From Robbsia sp. KACC 23696 (GTDB taxonomy: Bacteria; Pseudomonadota; Gammaproteobacteria; Burkholderiales; Burkholderiaceae): DNA of 64,000 nucleotides. The stretch is taken from contig NZ_CP156626.1 of assembly GCF_039852015.1 (NCBI RefSeq), positions 1,584,249 to 1,648,248 of the forward strand, in the 5' to 3' direction. Within the stretch, counting starts at the first letter, position 1. Every line of letters begins with the position of its first letter. Shown piece by piece: positions 18,959 to 27,980 of the stretch. A program made the position numbers and the translations under genes. The notes under the pieces were generated by a model, which had not been told where the DNA came from, did not search any database, and saw nothing but the letters and a program-made list of their open reading frames with translations.

Positions 18959-20961
18959 TGGCGCGCGTATTGGATGCCGCGTCGACGGCCGCTTCTCGCA
19001 AGAAAAATCGCTTCGGTCGCGTGCGTGGCGCGAGCGTCGTACTGGCCGGTGCGATTCTGTTGTCGGCGCCGCAGTGGATGCCGCCGTTCTATATCACGTT
19101 GCTGAACTACATCGCGCTTTATGCACTGGTCACCGTCGGCGTGATCCTGTTGACGGGCGTGGCGGGCTTGACCAGTTACGGACAGGCGGCCTTCGTCGGT
19201 ATCGGCGCCTACACGACCGCGGTGTTTACGACGCAGGCGGCCGCCATGCCGGCGTGGCTCGCCTGGATCGGCGCATCGCCCTGGTTGACGCTATGCGCCG
19301 GCTGGTGCCTCACGGCGGCGGTGGCATGGATCCTGGGGCGCGCGACCTTGCGCCTGTCCGGGCATTTCCTGCCGCTCGGAACGATTGCCTGGGGATTGAG
19401 TCTGTATTTTTGCTTCGGGGCCTTGCCGATGCTCGGCGGCAATACCGGTATTGCAAACATTCCGCCGATTCATCTGGCCGGCATGAGCCTGGGCGATGGG
19501 CGGCATCTCTACTACCTGATCTGGATCTTCCTCGCGCTGGGCATGTGGGCCGTGCGCAATTTGCTGCACTCGCGGGAAGGCCGTGCGATCCGCGCGCTAC
19601 GAGGCGGCGTCGTGATGGCCGAAGCGATGGGCGTCGATACGCCCCGCGCGAAGATGACCGCTTTCCTGATCGCGGCCTTGCTGGCGAGCGCCTCGGGCTG
19701 GCTTTATGCGCATATGCAGCAGTTCGTGAATCCGGTGCCGTTCAATATCCAGGCCAGCATCGATTATGTCTTCATGGCAGTGGTGGGAGGCGCCGGGCAG
19801 GTCTGGGGGGCGCTGATCGGCGCGGCGGTGATCACCTTGCTGAAGGATGTGCTGCAGGACGTGATGCCGCGTCTTCTGGGGCAAAACGAAAACGTCGAGA
19901 CGATCGTGTTCGGGTTGGCGATGGTGCTGATTCTGCATCACGCACGCGATGGCGTTTTGCATGCCGGCGCGCGGCTGTGGCGCGCGATCCAGCATCGCGC
20001 GCGTACCGGCGCGGCGCCAGGCACCCACGGTGCGAACGCCGAGGCGATCGGGCGTGCGGCCTCAGGCACGTCGGCGCAGGGTGCCGATGCTGCGAGCGAG
20101 ACGCCGCACGCAGCCCGTCGCGCCGTCGAGTCGGACCTGGCCGACCATGCGGGTGTGGCGCAGGCCGCGCCGCTGCCGCGCAGACCGCTGCCGCCACGCG
20201 GTGAAACGGTATTGGTCGCCGCCGATGTGACACGCCGTTTCGGTGGCCTGGTTGCAAACGATGCGATGAACCTGAGCGTCGCTACGGGCGAGATCCTGGC
20301 TTTGCTGGGGCCGAACGGCGCCGGTAAAAGTACGATGTTCAATCAGATCTCCGGCGTCGATACGCCGACCAGCGGTCAGGTGCTATTTCGCGGCACGCAG
20401 GTGGCCGGGCGCGGCGCGCGGCAGATCGCGCGTCTGGGCATGAGTCGGACGTTCCAGCATGTCCGATTGCTGCCGAAGATGTCGGTGCTGGAAAACGTCG
20501 CGCTGGGCGCGCATACGCGCGGCGTCGCCGGCATCGTTCGCGCGGTGCTCCGGCTGGATCGCGAGGAAGAGCGTCGCTTGCTCGCCGAGGCGGCGCGGCA
20601 GCTGACGCGCGTGGGTTTGGGGGCCTATCTGTACGAGGAAGCGGGCGCGCTCGCGTTGGGGCAGCAGCGCTTGCTGGAGATCGCGCGCGCATTGGCGTCG
20701 GATCCCTGCGTCTTGCTGCTCGACGAACCGGCTGCCGGTCTGCGTTATCACGAAAAGCAGGCGCTCGCGGCGTTGTTGTCGACGCTGCGTGACGAAGGTC
20801 TGGCGATTTTGATCGTCGAGCACGATATGGAATTCGTGATGAATCTGGTGGACCGCGTCATCGTCATGGAGTTCGGCAAGAAGATCGCCGAAGGCACGCC
20901 GACGCAGATCCAGGACGATCCGGTCGTGCAGCGCGCGTATCTGGGAGACGGCGACGAATGA
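18958..20961 (+). CDS. LivM permease-LivG ATPase fusion
   Basis: The 667-residue protein starts at the ATG overlapping the livH stop, 7 bp after AGGAGG. Residues about 20-345 are a LivM-like permease (GLTSYGQAAFVGIGAYTTA; later VNPVPFNIQASIDYVFMAVVGGAGQVWGALIGAAV). An Ala/Arg-rich linker of about 60 residues follows. Residues about 415-665 are a LivG-type ATPase with Walker A LLGPNGAGKST, signature LALGQQRLLEIARAL and Walker B VLLLDEPAAGL. One polypeptide thus supplies one permease half and one ATPase half. Confidence 0.92.
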   Translation: MARVLDAASTAASRKKNRFGRVRGASVVLAGAILLSAPQWMPPFYITLLNYIALYALVTVGVILLTGVAGLTSYGQAAFVGIGAYTTAVFTTQAAAMPAWLAWIGASPWLTLCAGWCLTAAVAWILGRATLRLSGHFLPLGTIAWGLSLYFCFGALPMLGGNTGIANIPPIHLAGMSLGDGRHLYYLIWIFLALGMWAVRNLLHSREGRAIRALRGGVVMAEAMGVDTPRAKMTAFLIAALLASASGWLYAHMQQFVNPVPFNIQASIDYVFMAVVGGAGQVWGALIGAAVITLLKDVLQDVMPRLLGQNENVETIVFGLAMVLILHHARDGVLHAGARLWRAIQHRARTGAAPGTHGANAEAIGRAASGTSAQGADAASETPHAARRAVESDLADHAGVAQAAPLPRRPLPPRGETVLVAADVTRRFGGLVANDAMNLSVATGEILALLGPNGAGKSTMFNQISGVDTPTSGQVLFRGTQVAGRGARQIARLGMSRTFQHVRLLPKMSVLENVALGAHTRGVAGIVRAVLRLDREEERRLLAEAARQLTRVGLGAYLYEEAGALALGQQRLLEIARALASDPCVLLLDEPAAGLRYHEKQALAALLSTLRDEGLAILIVEHDMEFVMNLVDRVIVMEFGKKIAEGTPTQIQDDPVVQRAYLGDGDE

Positions 20962-21794
20962 ATGCCACGTTGAAATCGATGGAAGCGGCATCGCCGCCGC
21001 ACCGCGTCGCCGCCATGCCGGATGCGGCCCCGGTCATGTTGCAGACCGAGGCCTTGAATGTCCGTTATGGCAAGGTTCGCGCGGTCGAGGACGTGTCGGT
21101 CCAAGTGCGCCGCGGGCAGATCGTGACGGTGATCGGGCCGAACGGGGCGGGCAAGACCACCTTGTTGTCGGCGTTGATGGGGCTGCTGCCGTCACAGGGC
21201 GGCATCACGCTGTCCGGTAAGCACCATGCGCATCCGGATGTGCAGGACATGGTGGAGGCGGGGATGAACCTCGTGCCGGAAAAGCGCGAGCTGTTCGTCG
21301 AGATGTCGGTCGAGGACAATCTGGTGCTGGGCGCGTTTCATCGACGCCGTCGCGGACATCGCGACCATGCTCAGGATCTGGAGGAGGTCTATACCTTGTT
21401 TCCGCGTTTGCGCGAGAGGCGCCAGCAATTGACCGGCACGCTCTCCGGCGGCGAGCGTCAGATGGTCGCCATCGGTCGTGCCTTGATGGGGCGCCCGGCG
21501 CTGTTGATGTTGGACGAGCCGAGCCTGGGTCTCGCGCCGTTGATCGTCAAGGAGATCTTTCGCATCGTCGAGACGTTGCGCGAGCGCGGCGTCTCGATCC
21601 TGCTGGTCGAGCAGAACGCGCGCGCGGCCTTGCGCGTTGCCGACTATGCCTATGTGCTGGAAATGGGCCGCGTGACGGTAGAAGGGCCCGCGCAAGACGT
21701 CGCGGCCGATCCGCGCGTGATGCATATCTATCTCGGAAAATCCGGGGCGGGGAAAGGCAGCGATGGCGCGACTCCCGCGGTATTGGCGCCATGA
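20958..21794 (+). CDS. Branched-chain-type ABC ATPase, LivF-like
   Basis: The 278-residue ATPase has Walker A VIGPNGAGKTT, signature TLSGGERQMVAIGRAL and Walker B LLMLDEPSLGLAPLIV; the last is typical of LivF. About 25 extra residues precede the usual N-terminus. The start overlaps the preceding stop by 4 bp, and its own stop overlaps the next start, so the operon is tightly coupled. Confidence 0.93.
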   Translation: MNATLKSMEAASPPHRVAAMPDAAPVMLQTEALNVRYGKVRAVEDVSVQVRRGQIVTVIGPNGAGKTTLLSALMGLLPSQGGITLSGKHHAHPDVQDMVEAGMNLVPEKRELFVEMSVEDNLVLGAFHRRRRGHRDHAQDLEEVYTLFPRLRERRQQLTGTLSGGERQMVAIGRALMGRPALLMLDEPSLGLAPLIVKEIFRIVETLRERGVSILLVEQNARAALRVADYAYVLEMGRVTVEGPAQDVAADPRVMHIYLGKSGAGKGSDGATPAVLAP

Positions 21795-22918
21795 CTGCCA
21801 TCGATACGATAAGGGCCGGGTCCCACGCCGATGGCGCGGTGCCGCCGTGGCGCATCACGGTGATCGGGGCGGGCGCGATCGGCGGGGCATTGGCGGTGCG
21901 CCTCGCGGCGGCCGGTCATAAGGTCAGTGTGCTGGCACGCGGCGCGACGCTGGCGGCCTTGCGCGAAGGGCCGGCATCGCTGACCGATCTCGACGGCGCG
22001 CATCGCGCCTATCTGGATGTCTACGATAGCGACGTCGCACCCGACGCCGACCATGCCGACGGTGAAGAGGGCGCGGCGGCAATCGGCCCGCAGGATCTCG
22101 TTATACTCGCTGTGAAGGCTCAGTCGCTGACGGCGCTCGTGCCGATGCTGGCATCGCTGGTCGGCCCGAACACGCGCGTGATGCCGGCGGTGAATGGCGT
22201 GCCGTGGTGGTATTTCCACGGCATGGGCGCGGCGCCCGATGGCGGCGATCGTATGGGTGGCGCCGCGGCCATGGGGGCGATCACCGCGCTGGATCCGAGC
22301 GGCCTCCTCGAAGGCGTGGTTCCCGCCGCGCAGATCGTCGGCACCGTGGTCTATATGACCGGCTACGTCGCCTCCGCGGGAGCGTATGTGGCGAACAATC
22401 CGCATCGCCTGATCATTGGCGACATTGTGGAAGGCGCGGGTGAGCACACGATCGACGGCCCCGGTGCCAGTGTGTCCGCATTGGCCGCGATGTTCCGCGA
22501 TGCCGGCATCGCCACGGAATGTAGTCCGGATATCCGCACGGCGCTGTGGGCCAAGCTGGCCGGCAATCTGACGTCGAACCCGTTGTCGGTGCTGACCGGC
22601 GCCACGCTGGCGCAGATTTATGGCGAAGCCACGCTGCTGTCGACGGTACGACCGATGTTGCAGGAAATTCGGACGCTGGCAAACGCGCTGTCGGTACAAC
22701 TGCCGTTCGACGATGCCGCGTTTCTGGCCCGCTGTCGCGGCATGGGCGCGGTCAAGACGTCGATGTTGCAGGACGCCGAGCGCGGTCGGCCGTTGGAACT
22801 TGCGGCCATCGGCGATGCCGTGCTGGAATTGGCTGCACGCGTCGATGTCCCGATGCCAGTGACCGCGTCGATTCTCGGCCTGGTCCGCCATCGCGTGGGG
22901 TCTCCCACGCCGTATTGA
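21791..22918 (+). CDS. Ketopantoate reductase-like (PanE/ApbA) oxidoreductase
   Basis: The 375-residue protein has a Rossmann nucleotide-binding start (ITVIGAGAIGGALAVRLAAAGHKV, Gly26-x-Gly28-x2-Gly31). The C-terminal domain contains LWAKLAGNLTSNPLSVLTGATLAQI, holding the catalytic Lys/Asn region of 2-dehydropantoate 2-reductases. It is longer than PanE (about 300). Because it is fused by overlap to a transporter operon and followed by an aldolase, it more likely reduces another 2-oxo acid in a catabolic route than makes pantoate. Confidence 0.82.
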   Translation: MTAIDTIRAGSHADGAVPPWRITVIGAGAIGGALAVRLAAAGHKVSVLARGATLAALREGPASLTDLDGAHRAYLDVYDSDVAPDADHADGEEGAAAIGPQDLVILAVKAQSLTALVPMLASLVGPNTRVMPAVNGVPWWYFHGMGAAPDGGDRMGGAAAMGAITALDPSGLLEGVVPAAQIVGTVVYMTGYVASAGAYVANNPHRLIIGDIVEGAGEHTIDGPGASVSALAAMFRDAGIATECSPDIRTALWAKLAGNLTSNPLSVLTGATLAQIYGEATLLSTVRPMLQEIRTLANALSVQLPFDDAAFLARCRGMGAVKTSMLQDAERGRPLELAAIGDAVLELAARVDVPMPVTASILGLVRHRVGSPTPY

Positions 22919-22962
22919 ATGACCGACGACCCTCTTGATAAACGTTAGATAAGCGAGCCCCT

Positions 22963-23751
22963 ATGAACGACGCGACACACGGCCTGTCTCCCGAAGGATT
23001 CGGACGGCCGGCGCATATCGATGCGACCGAATGGGCCCTCCGGGAACAGCTGACACATTTCTATCATCTGGTCGATTACCTCGGCTGGACCGAGCTGATC
23101 TTCAACCACATCTCCGTGCGTGTACCGGGACCCGAGGGACATTACCTCGTCAATCCCTTCGGTTTGAATTACAGCGAAGTGACGCCGGATAATCTGCTGA
23201 AGGTGGATCTGAACGGGGCGTTGGTCGTGCCATCCGAGTACCCGGCCAATCCGGCGGGCTTCGCCTTGCACAGCGCCATTCACGGCGCGCGGGAGGACGT
23301 GCAATGCATCGTCCACACGCATACGACGCCGGTCTCCGCGATCGCGTTGAAGCAGGGCGGTTTCCGGCATGACGATTTCTACGGCGCACAGCTGTTCGGC
23401 CGCGTCGCGTATCACGCGTTCGAGGGCATCACCTTGTTTGTCGAGGAGAAGGATCGGATGCTGGCGAGCCTGGGGGGCAAGCACGTGCTCGTGCTGCGCA
23501 ATCACGGCGTGGCGGTCTGCGAGAAAGACATTCCGGGCACCTTCATGCTGCTGTGGACGGTACAGCGCGCAGCCGAAATCCAATGTCAGGCCGGCGCATT
23601 GCCCGGACCGGATGTCGCGTTGGAGGATTCGATTAAAACGCGCTGCGCCGACCTGGCCGCGCAGTTGATCCAGAACGATCGCTTCGCGATCAAGTTGTTC
23701 GATGCCACCGTGCGCAAGATGCAGGCGGCGCGCCTTAGTCGGGGCGCGTGA
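22963..23751 (+). CDS. Class II aldolase/adducin family protein
   Basis: The 262-residue cytoplasmic protein keeps the zinc-ligand motif HTHT (VHTHTTPVSA, around residues 111-114) and RNHGVAV. The family includes L-fuculose-phosphate aldolase and several decarboxylases acting on aromatic or 2-oxo acids. It is 44 bp behind the ketopantoate-reductase-like gene. A paralogue lies at 35722-36498; the two share WxELIFNH, NPFGL and FEGxT segments. The last 17 bp overlap the convergent kinase gene. Confidence 0.87.
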   Translation: MNDATHGLSPEGFGRPAHIDATEWALREQLTHFYHLVDYLGWTELIFNHISVRVPGPEGHYLVNPFGLNYSEVTPDNLLKVDLNGALVVPSEYPANPAGFALHSAIHGAREDVQCIVHTHTTPVSAIALKQGGFRHDDFYGAQLFGRVAYHAFEGITLFVEEKDRMLASLGGKHVLVLRNHGVAVCEKDIPGTFMLLWTVQRAAEIQCQAGALPGPDVALEDSIKTRCADLAAQLIQNDRFAIKLFDATVRKMQAARLSRGA

Positions 23752-25219
23752 GCGGCAGGGAGAAGCCGAAGGTGGTGCCGTGCGGCTGGTGCGGTTCGGC
23801 CCAGACATCGCCTTCGTGACGCGCGATGATATTCCGGCATACAGACAGGCCTAAACCGTTGCCGGTCGGCTTTGTCGTGAAGAATCCATCGAATATCCGG
23901 CTTTGCACGTGCGGGCCAAGCCCCACGCCCATATCCGATACCGTCAGTTGCGCGCGCTCGCCGAGGAGGGCGGTCTGAATCGTCAGCACGCGATGCTTCT
24001 GTTTCAGATCGCGCATCACTTCCATCGCGTTGAACGAGAAATTCAGGATGACCTGGCCGATCAACACTTTCTCGCAACGCACAGGCAACGCCCGCTCCTC
24101 CAGTCGCGTTTCGATGCGCACGCCTTCATCGCGCGCGCGCAGACGCAGGAAGTAATAGACGTCGTTGACTACGGCGTTCAGATCGATGACTTCGACGACC
24201 TGTTCCAGTTTGACGACATAATCGCGCACGCTCTTGATGATGCTGGTCGCGCGCTCCATTTGTTTCATCGCATTCTGCATGCCCCATATCACGTCTGGCG
24301 CCGGCGTCGTGCCAGCCTGCAGTCGCAACATGCCGCCTTCGATGAAGTTGCGCGCCGAGGCCAGGGGCTGACTCAGTTCGTGTGACAGCGTCATCGCCAT
24401 TTCGCCCATGGCGTTATAGCGCGCCATGTATTCCAGCGATCGTTCGTTGAGGCGCGCCGCTTCCTGTTCTGCGACCTGTTCCGTGACATCGCGGAAATGC
24501 AGCAGGATGCCGCGCCATTCCTCATCCAGCGTCACGTGTCGGCAGGTGGCGTCGTGCCAACGGACGCTGCCGTCGCGCATCACGGCGCGATAGCGGAAAG
24601 TAGGCGGAGTCTCGCCCTCGGCGGCTTGCGCGAGGCGACGTGTCAGCAGCAGGGAATCCGATTCGGCGCCTAGCGAGAAGAAGTTCTCCGGTTCCGGATC
24701 GTCGGCTTTCAACCCCAGCAGGGGGCGCGCCGACTCGCTCAAATAGTGGATGGTGCCGTCGGCATCGAGTAAGGCGATGCCTTCGGTCAGATCATGCATG
24801 AATTCCTTGAGGCGACTTTCCAGCCGTCGCAGATCCTGCTCGATGCGCTGTTCGGCTGCAATATCCCGAAATTGCACCATGACGACATCGCGGTCGTGCA
24901 GCGCCACACGCGTGGCCACGGCTTCGGACAAGATCTCCGTGCCGTCCTTCGCGCGATACGGCCATTGCACGATGCTCTCGCCTTTTTCCACGGCATCGTC
25001 CAACCAGCGCCGACCCACTTCGCGACGGTACTTTTCCTCGTTGCGTGTCATGTCCGGCGCTTTCAGCGGCAACAATTCCTCGACGGTAAAGCCGAGTGCC
25101 GTGCAGGCGGCTGCATTGGCCCAAAGGATGTCCTTGCTGACCGCATCGTGCAACAGGATGCAGGTTTTCAGGGATTGCAGCATCGCCAGGCGATCGCTGT
25201 CTTGCAGGGCGAATGTCAT
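23735..25219 (-). CDS. Soluble PAS-PAS sensor histidine kinase
   Basis: Started at MTFALQDSDRLAML (25217-25219, with GGAAG upstream), the protein has 494 residues and no membrane helix, so it is cytoplasmic. Two or three PAS units cover residues about 10-255 (NAAACTALGFTVEELL; DADGTIHYLSESARPLLGL). The dimerisation helix carries His280 in LSHELSQPLASARNF, and the ATPase domain ends with GMGVGLGPHVQSRIFDGFFTTKPTGNGLGLSVCRNI-like sequence. The HELSQPL box is typical of FixL/StyS-type kinases. It lies divergent from iacA. The response regulator at 15682-16407 is the only candidate partner in the window. Confidence 0.9.
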   Translation of the reverse strand: MTFALQDSDRLAMLQSLKTCILLHDAVSKDILWANAAACTALGFTVEELLPLKAPDMTRNEEKYRREVGRRWLDDAVEKGESIVQWPYRAKDGTEILSEAVATRVALHDRDVVMVQFRDIAAEQRIEQDLRRLESRLKEFMHDLTEGIALLDADGTIHYLSESARPLLGLKADDPEPENFFSLGAESDSLLLTRRLAQAAEGETPPTFRYRAVMRDGSVRWHDATCRHVTLDEEWRGILLHFRDVTEQVAEQEAARLNERSLEYMARYNAMGEMAMTLSHELSQPLASARNFIEGGMLRLQAGTTPAPDVIWGMQNAMKQMERATSIIKSVRDYVVKLEQVVEVIDLNAVVNDVYYFLRLRARDEGVRIETRLEERALPVRCEKVLIGQVILNFSFNAMEVMRDLKQKHRVLTIQTALLGERAQLTVSDMGVGLGPHVQSRIFDGFFTTKPTGNGLGLSVCRNIIARHEGDVWAEPHQPHGTTFGFSLPLTRPD

Positions 25220-25587
25220 CGGCTTCCGGGGTGCGTGATACGGCACGGTCGTGGGCGGCGCGTGCGGCTTCCTGCTGCAGCCTGTCTCGTTGTGTCGCGG
25301 CGTCGATGGGGGGCATCGCAGCGTTTTCTGGAATGATAGCGCGAAAAAACGGTGATTCCGACATCGCGCGATGCAGTGGGCGGTGGCTTTCATCGCATGC
25401 GCCACGCTGTCGGGCAGGCGCATTGGGGAAATCTTTAGTGTCACTGCACGCTTTCTTTACCGCGCGCAGCACAGTCCCAATTGTTCCGGATTTATGGCAT
25501 TTCTACACTCGGAGTTATCGCGTTGCGTCTTCTTTTTTTCGATTGAAAACGATGATGCAACGCATCATTACGATGCGAGGCTTAGTT
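25220..25587. other. Divergent intergenic region between the kinase gene and iacA
   Basis: This 368-bp stretch must hold the promoters for the kinase (minus) and for the iacA operon (plus). It turns AT-richer close to iacA (about 25420-25590). No strong dyad was recognised. It is a plausible target of the response regulator, but no site could be assigned. Confidence 0.4.
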
Positions 25588-26793
25588 ATGACATCCGATG
25601 CGGTCATTCAGTCGGCCGAGGCGCCCGCTGCGTCCGATGTGTGCGATGTGTCCAATTTTTCCGAAGTGGTGCTCCCGACCGATGTGCCCCTGTCGCTGGA
25701 CAGCGTCTGCGAAGAGATCGCGCGCCGGCGCGATACGTTCACGCAATTGAAGCATGTGCCGCGCGATGTGATCGCGCTGTTCAAACGTGCCCATCTCTAC
25801 CGTGCGGCCACGCCGAAATGTTTTGGCGGGACGCCGATGCCGCCGGCGCAGTTTCTGCGGATGATTGAGCGTATCGCCGAAGTCGACGGTTCCGCTGCCT
25901 GGGTCGCCAGCTTCGGCTCGGCCAACGTGTATCTGGCGGCGTTACCGCTGGCGAGCCAGGCGATACTGTATGCGAGCGGACCGGATCAGGCCTTCGCCGG
26001 AGGGCTCTTTCCCGTGCAGCCGGCCAGTGTGGAAGCGGGCGGCTATCGCGTCAGCGGACGGTGGCGTTTCGCCAGCGGGTGCAAGGGCGCGGACTGGCTC
26101 GGCGTCGGTATCGGCGGTGCGCCCGGCACGAAGCCGCGCATGGCGATTCTGCCGCCGTCGCAGGTGGAGATCGTCGAAAATTGGGATGTCGTCGGCATGC
26201 AGGGAACGGGCAGCCACGACCTCCGCGTCGACAATGTGTTCGTGCCCGAGGAATGGACGTTTACGCGGGGCGGGCAGACGCAGGTGGACGAGCCCTTGTA
26301 TCGCTATCCGACGATTGCCTATGCCGCGCAAGTGCTGGCCGTGGTCAATCTGGGGCTTGCCCGCGCCGCGCTCGATACCGTCAATCAGATGTCGGGCGGA
26401 CGCAAGACGACGACCGGGGCGCCGCAGCTTGCCGATCGGGCGTATTTCCGCATCGCCTTGAGCAAGGCCGAAGCGCGTTTGCGCGGCGTACAGGCCTTTT
26501 TCTACGACACCACCGAAACGGTCTGGGACGCTATCATGCGGGGGGATCAACCGACGCCGGATCAGGTCAGTGCCTTGCGTCTGACAGCAGCCGAAGCCGC
26601 TTTCGCGGGCGCCGATGTGGTGCAGGCCGCGTATCGCTTGGGCGGCATCGCGTCGATCTACAGCGCGCATCGGCTGCAGCAATTGATGCGCGATGCAATG
26701 GTCGTGACGCAACACGCCTTTCTCGGCGAGGGCATCTACGATGGCGCCGGCTCGGTGTACGTGGGCGCGACGCCATTCCCCGGCTATATCTGA
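25588..26793 (+). CDS. iacA: IacA-like flavin-dependent monooxygenase (acyl-CoA dehydrogenase fold)
   Basis: The 401-residue protein starts at MTSDAVIQS after GCGAGG. It has the acyl-CoA-dehydrogenase-like fold of the HpaH/DszC oxygenase group, with FASGCKGADW at residues 161-170, GTGSHDLRV and a C-terminal MRDAMVVTQHAFLG. In P. putida 1290 and related strains IacA, with reduced flavin from IacG, catalyses the first oxidation of indole-3-acetate. The assignment rests on the fold plus the complete set of other iac genes around it. A paralogue is at 37641-38879. Confidence 0.85.
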   Translation: MTSDAVIQSAEAPAASDVCDVSNFSEVVLPTDVPLSLDSVCEEIARRRDTFTQLKHVPRDVIALFKRAHLYRAATPKCFGGTPMPPAQFLRMIERIAEVDGSAAWVASFGSANVYLAALPLASQAILYASGPDQAFAGGLFPVQPASVEAGGYRVSGRWRFASGCKGADWLGVGIGGAPGTKPRMAILPPSQVEIVENWDVVGMQGTGSHDLRVDNVFVPEEWTFTRGGQTQVDEPLYRYPTIAYAAQVLAVVNLGLARAALDTVNQMSGGRKTTTGAPQLADRAYFRIALSKAEARLRGVQAFFYDTTETVWDAIMRGDQPTPDQVSALRLTAAEAAFAGADVVQAAYRLGGIASIYSAHRLQQLMRDAMVVTQHAFLGEGIYDGAGSVYVGATPFPGYI

Positions 26794-26828
26794 CTTTCAG
26801 TCATTCTCAAAAAAAGGAAGGAACCGCC

Positions 26829-27194
26829 ATGAGCGATACCGCTACCCCGCTGCGCGTGCTGTTTTGTTGCAGCGTGACGCAGAATTTCTTCGACTTGCCG
26901 CGGGATCAGATCAGTACCGTCTGGCGCGCCTATGGGCAGATGCTGAAGTCGGTCGAGCAGATGGAAGGGGTGTCCGTGCTGGGCATCATGGATGACGACC
27001 GTCTGGTCGTCGGGAACGGTGACGGCAATCACTGGACCTTCTACATCATGGCCGACGTGAAGGATTTCGAGACCGTCACCGCCGTATGTAATTTGTATCG
27101 CACGACGCCGGTGGGTGAACATAATCTGTGGCGCTACGGCAAGATCGAGGCGCGTGTCGGGCGCGCGCTGGCCGTGCCGCAGGACGCGCAATAA
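26829..27194 (+). CDS. iacB: IacB-like small protein
   Basis: The 121-residue soluble protein begins MSDTATPLRVLFCCSVTQNFFDLP and includes GNGDGNHWTFYIMADVKDFETVTAVCNLYRTTPVGEHNLWRYGK, resembling a small ferredoxin-fold alpha/beta barrel. Its length and its place directly between iacA and iacE fit IacB of known auxin-degradation clusters. Its biochemical role is not settled. AGGAAGGAA lies shortly before the ATG. The stop is followed immediately by the next start. Confidence 0.72.
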   Translation: MSDTATPLRVLFCCSVTQNFFDLPRDQISTVWRAYGQMLKSVEQMEGVSVLGIMDDDRLVVGNGDGNHWTFYIMADVKDFETVTAVCNLYRTTPVGEHNLWRYGKIEARVGRALAVPQDAQ

Positions 27195-27959
27195 ATGGAC
27201 GGAAAAATGGAAGGGCAAGCCGCTCGCGTGGTGCTCGTCACCGGTGGCGCGCGCGGGCTCGGTGAAGTGATCGCGCGGACGTTTCATCGGGCCGGGTATC
27301 GCGTCGCGATCGGCGATATCGCAATCGACGAAGCGAGCGGCGTGGCCGCCGATTTGAGTGCCGATGGCAGCAGTGCCATGGCGTTCGCATTGGACGTCAC
27401 CCAGAAGACAGCGTTCGAAGATGCGCGCGATACGATGCTGGCGCGCTGGGGGCGCATCGATGCGCTCGTCAACAATGCCAGTACCACCAAGGTCGTTCCG
27501 GTCATGGACATCACGCCGGATCAGTTCGATCTGGTGATGAATGTGAATCTGCGCAGCGTGTTCTTCGGTTGCCAGGTATTCGGTGCGCATTTCGCTACCG
27601 GGAAGACCGGACGCATCGTCAATATCGCGTCGCTTGCCGGCCAGAACGGCGGGTCGGCGACGGGCGCGCATTATGCGGCGGCGAAGGGCGGCGTGTTGAC
27701 GCTGACGAAAGTATTCGCCCGCGATCTGGCTGCGTCCGGCGTGACCGTCAACGCGATTTCGCCAGGTCCGCTCGATTTGCCGATCGTGCATCAAAGCGTG
27801 CCGGCGGAACGGTTGCAGCAGGTGATTGCGAATATCCCGGCCGGCCGTCTCGGCGGTCCGGCGTATATTGCCGACGTGGCGGTCATGCTCGCCGCCGAAA
27901 ATGCTTTTTTCGCGACCGGCGCCTGCTGGGATATCAACGGCGGCTTGTTCATGCGCTGA
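27195..27959 (+). CDS. iacE: IacE-like short-chain dehydrogenase/reductase
   Basis: The 254-residue SDR has the cofactor motif TGGARGLG (16-23), NNAS, and the catalytic Tyr160-x3-Lys164 (HYAAAKGG). In characterised iac systems IacE oxidises the 2-hydroxy-IAA-type intermediate toward dioxindole-3-acetate. It starts directly after iacB with no gap, and an FMN dehydrogenase gene follows. Confidence 0.82.
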   Translation: MDGKMEGQAARVVLVTGGARGLGEVIARTFHRAGYRVAIGDIAIDEASGVAADLSADGSSAMAFALDVTQKTAFEDARDTMLARWGRIDALVNNASTTKVVPVMDITPDQFDLVMNVNLRSVFFGCQVFGAHFATGKTGRIVNIASLAGQNGGSATGAHYAAAKGGVLTLTKVFARDLAASGVTVNAISPGPLDLPIVHQSVPAERLQQVIANIPAGRLGGPAYIADVAVMLAAENAFFATGACWDINGGLFMR

Positions 27960-27980
27960 TAAGCAGCGCGAGGAAACGGT

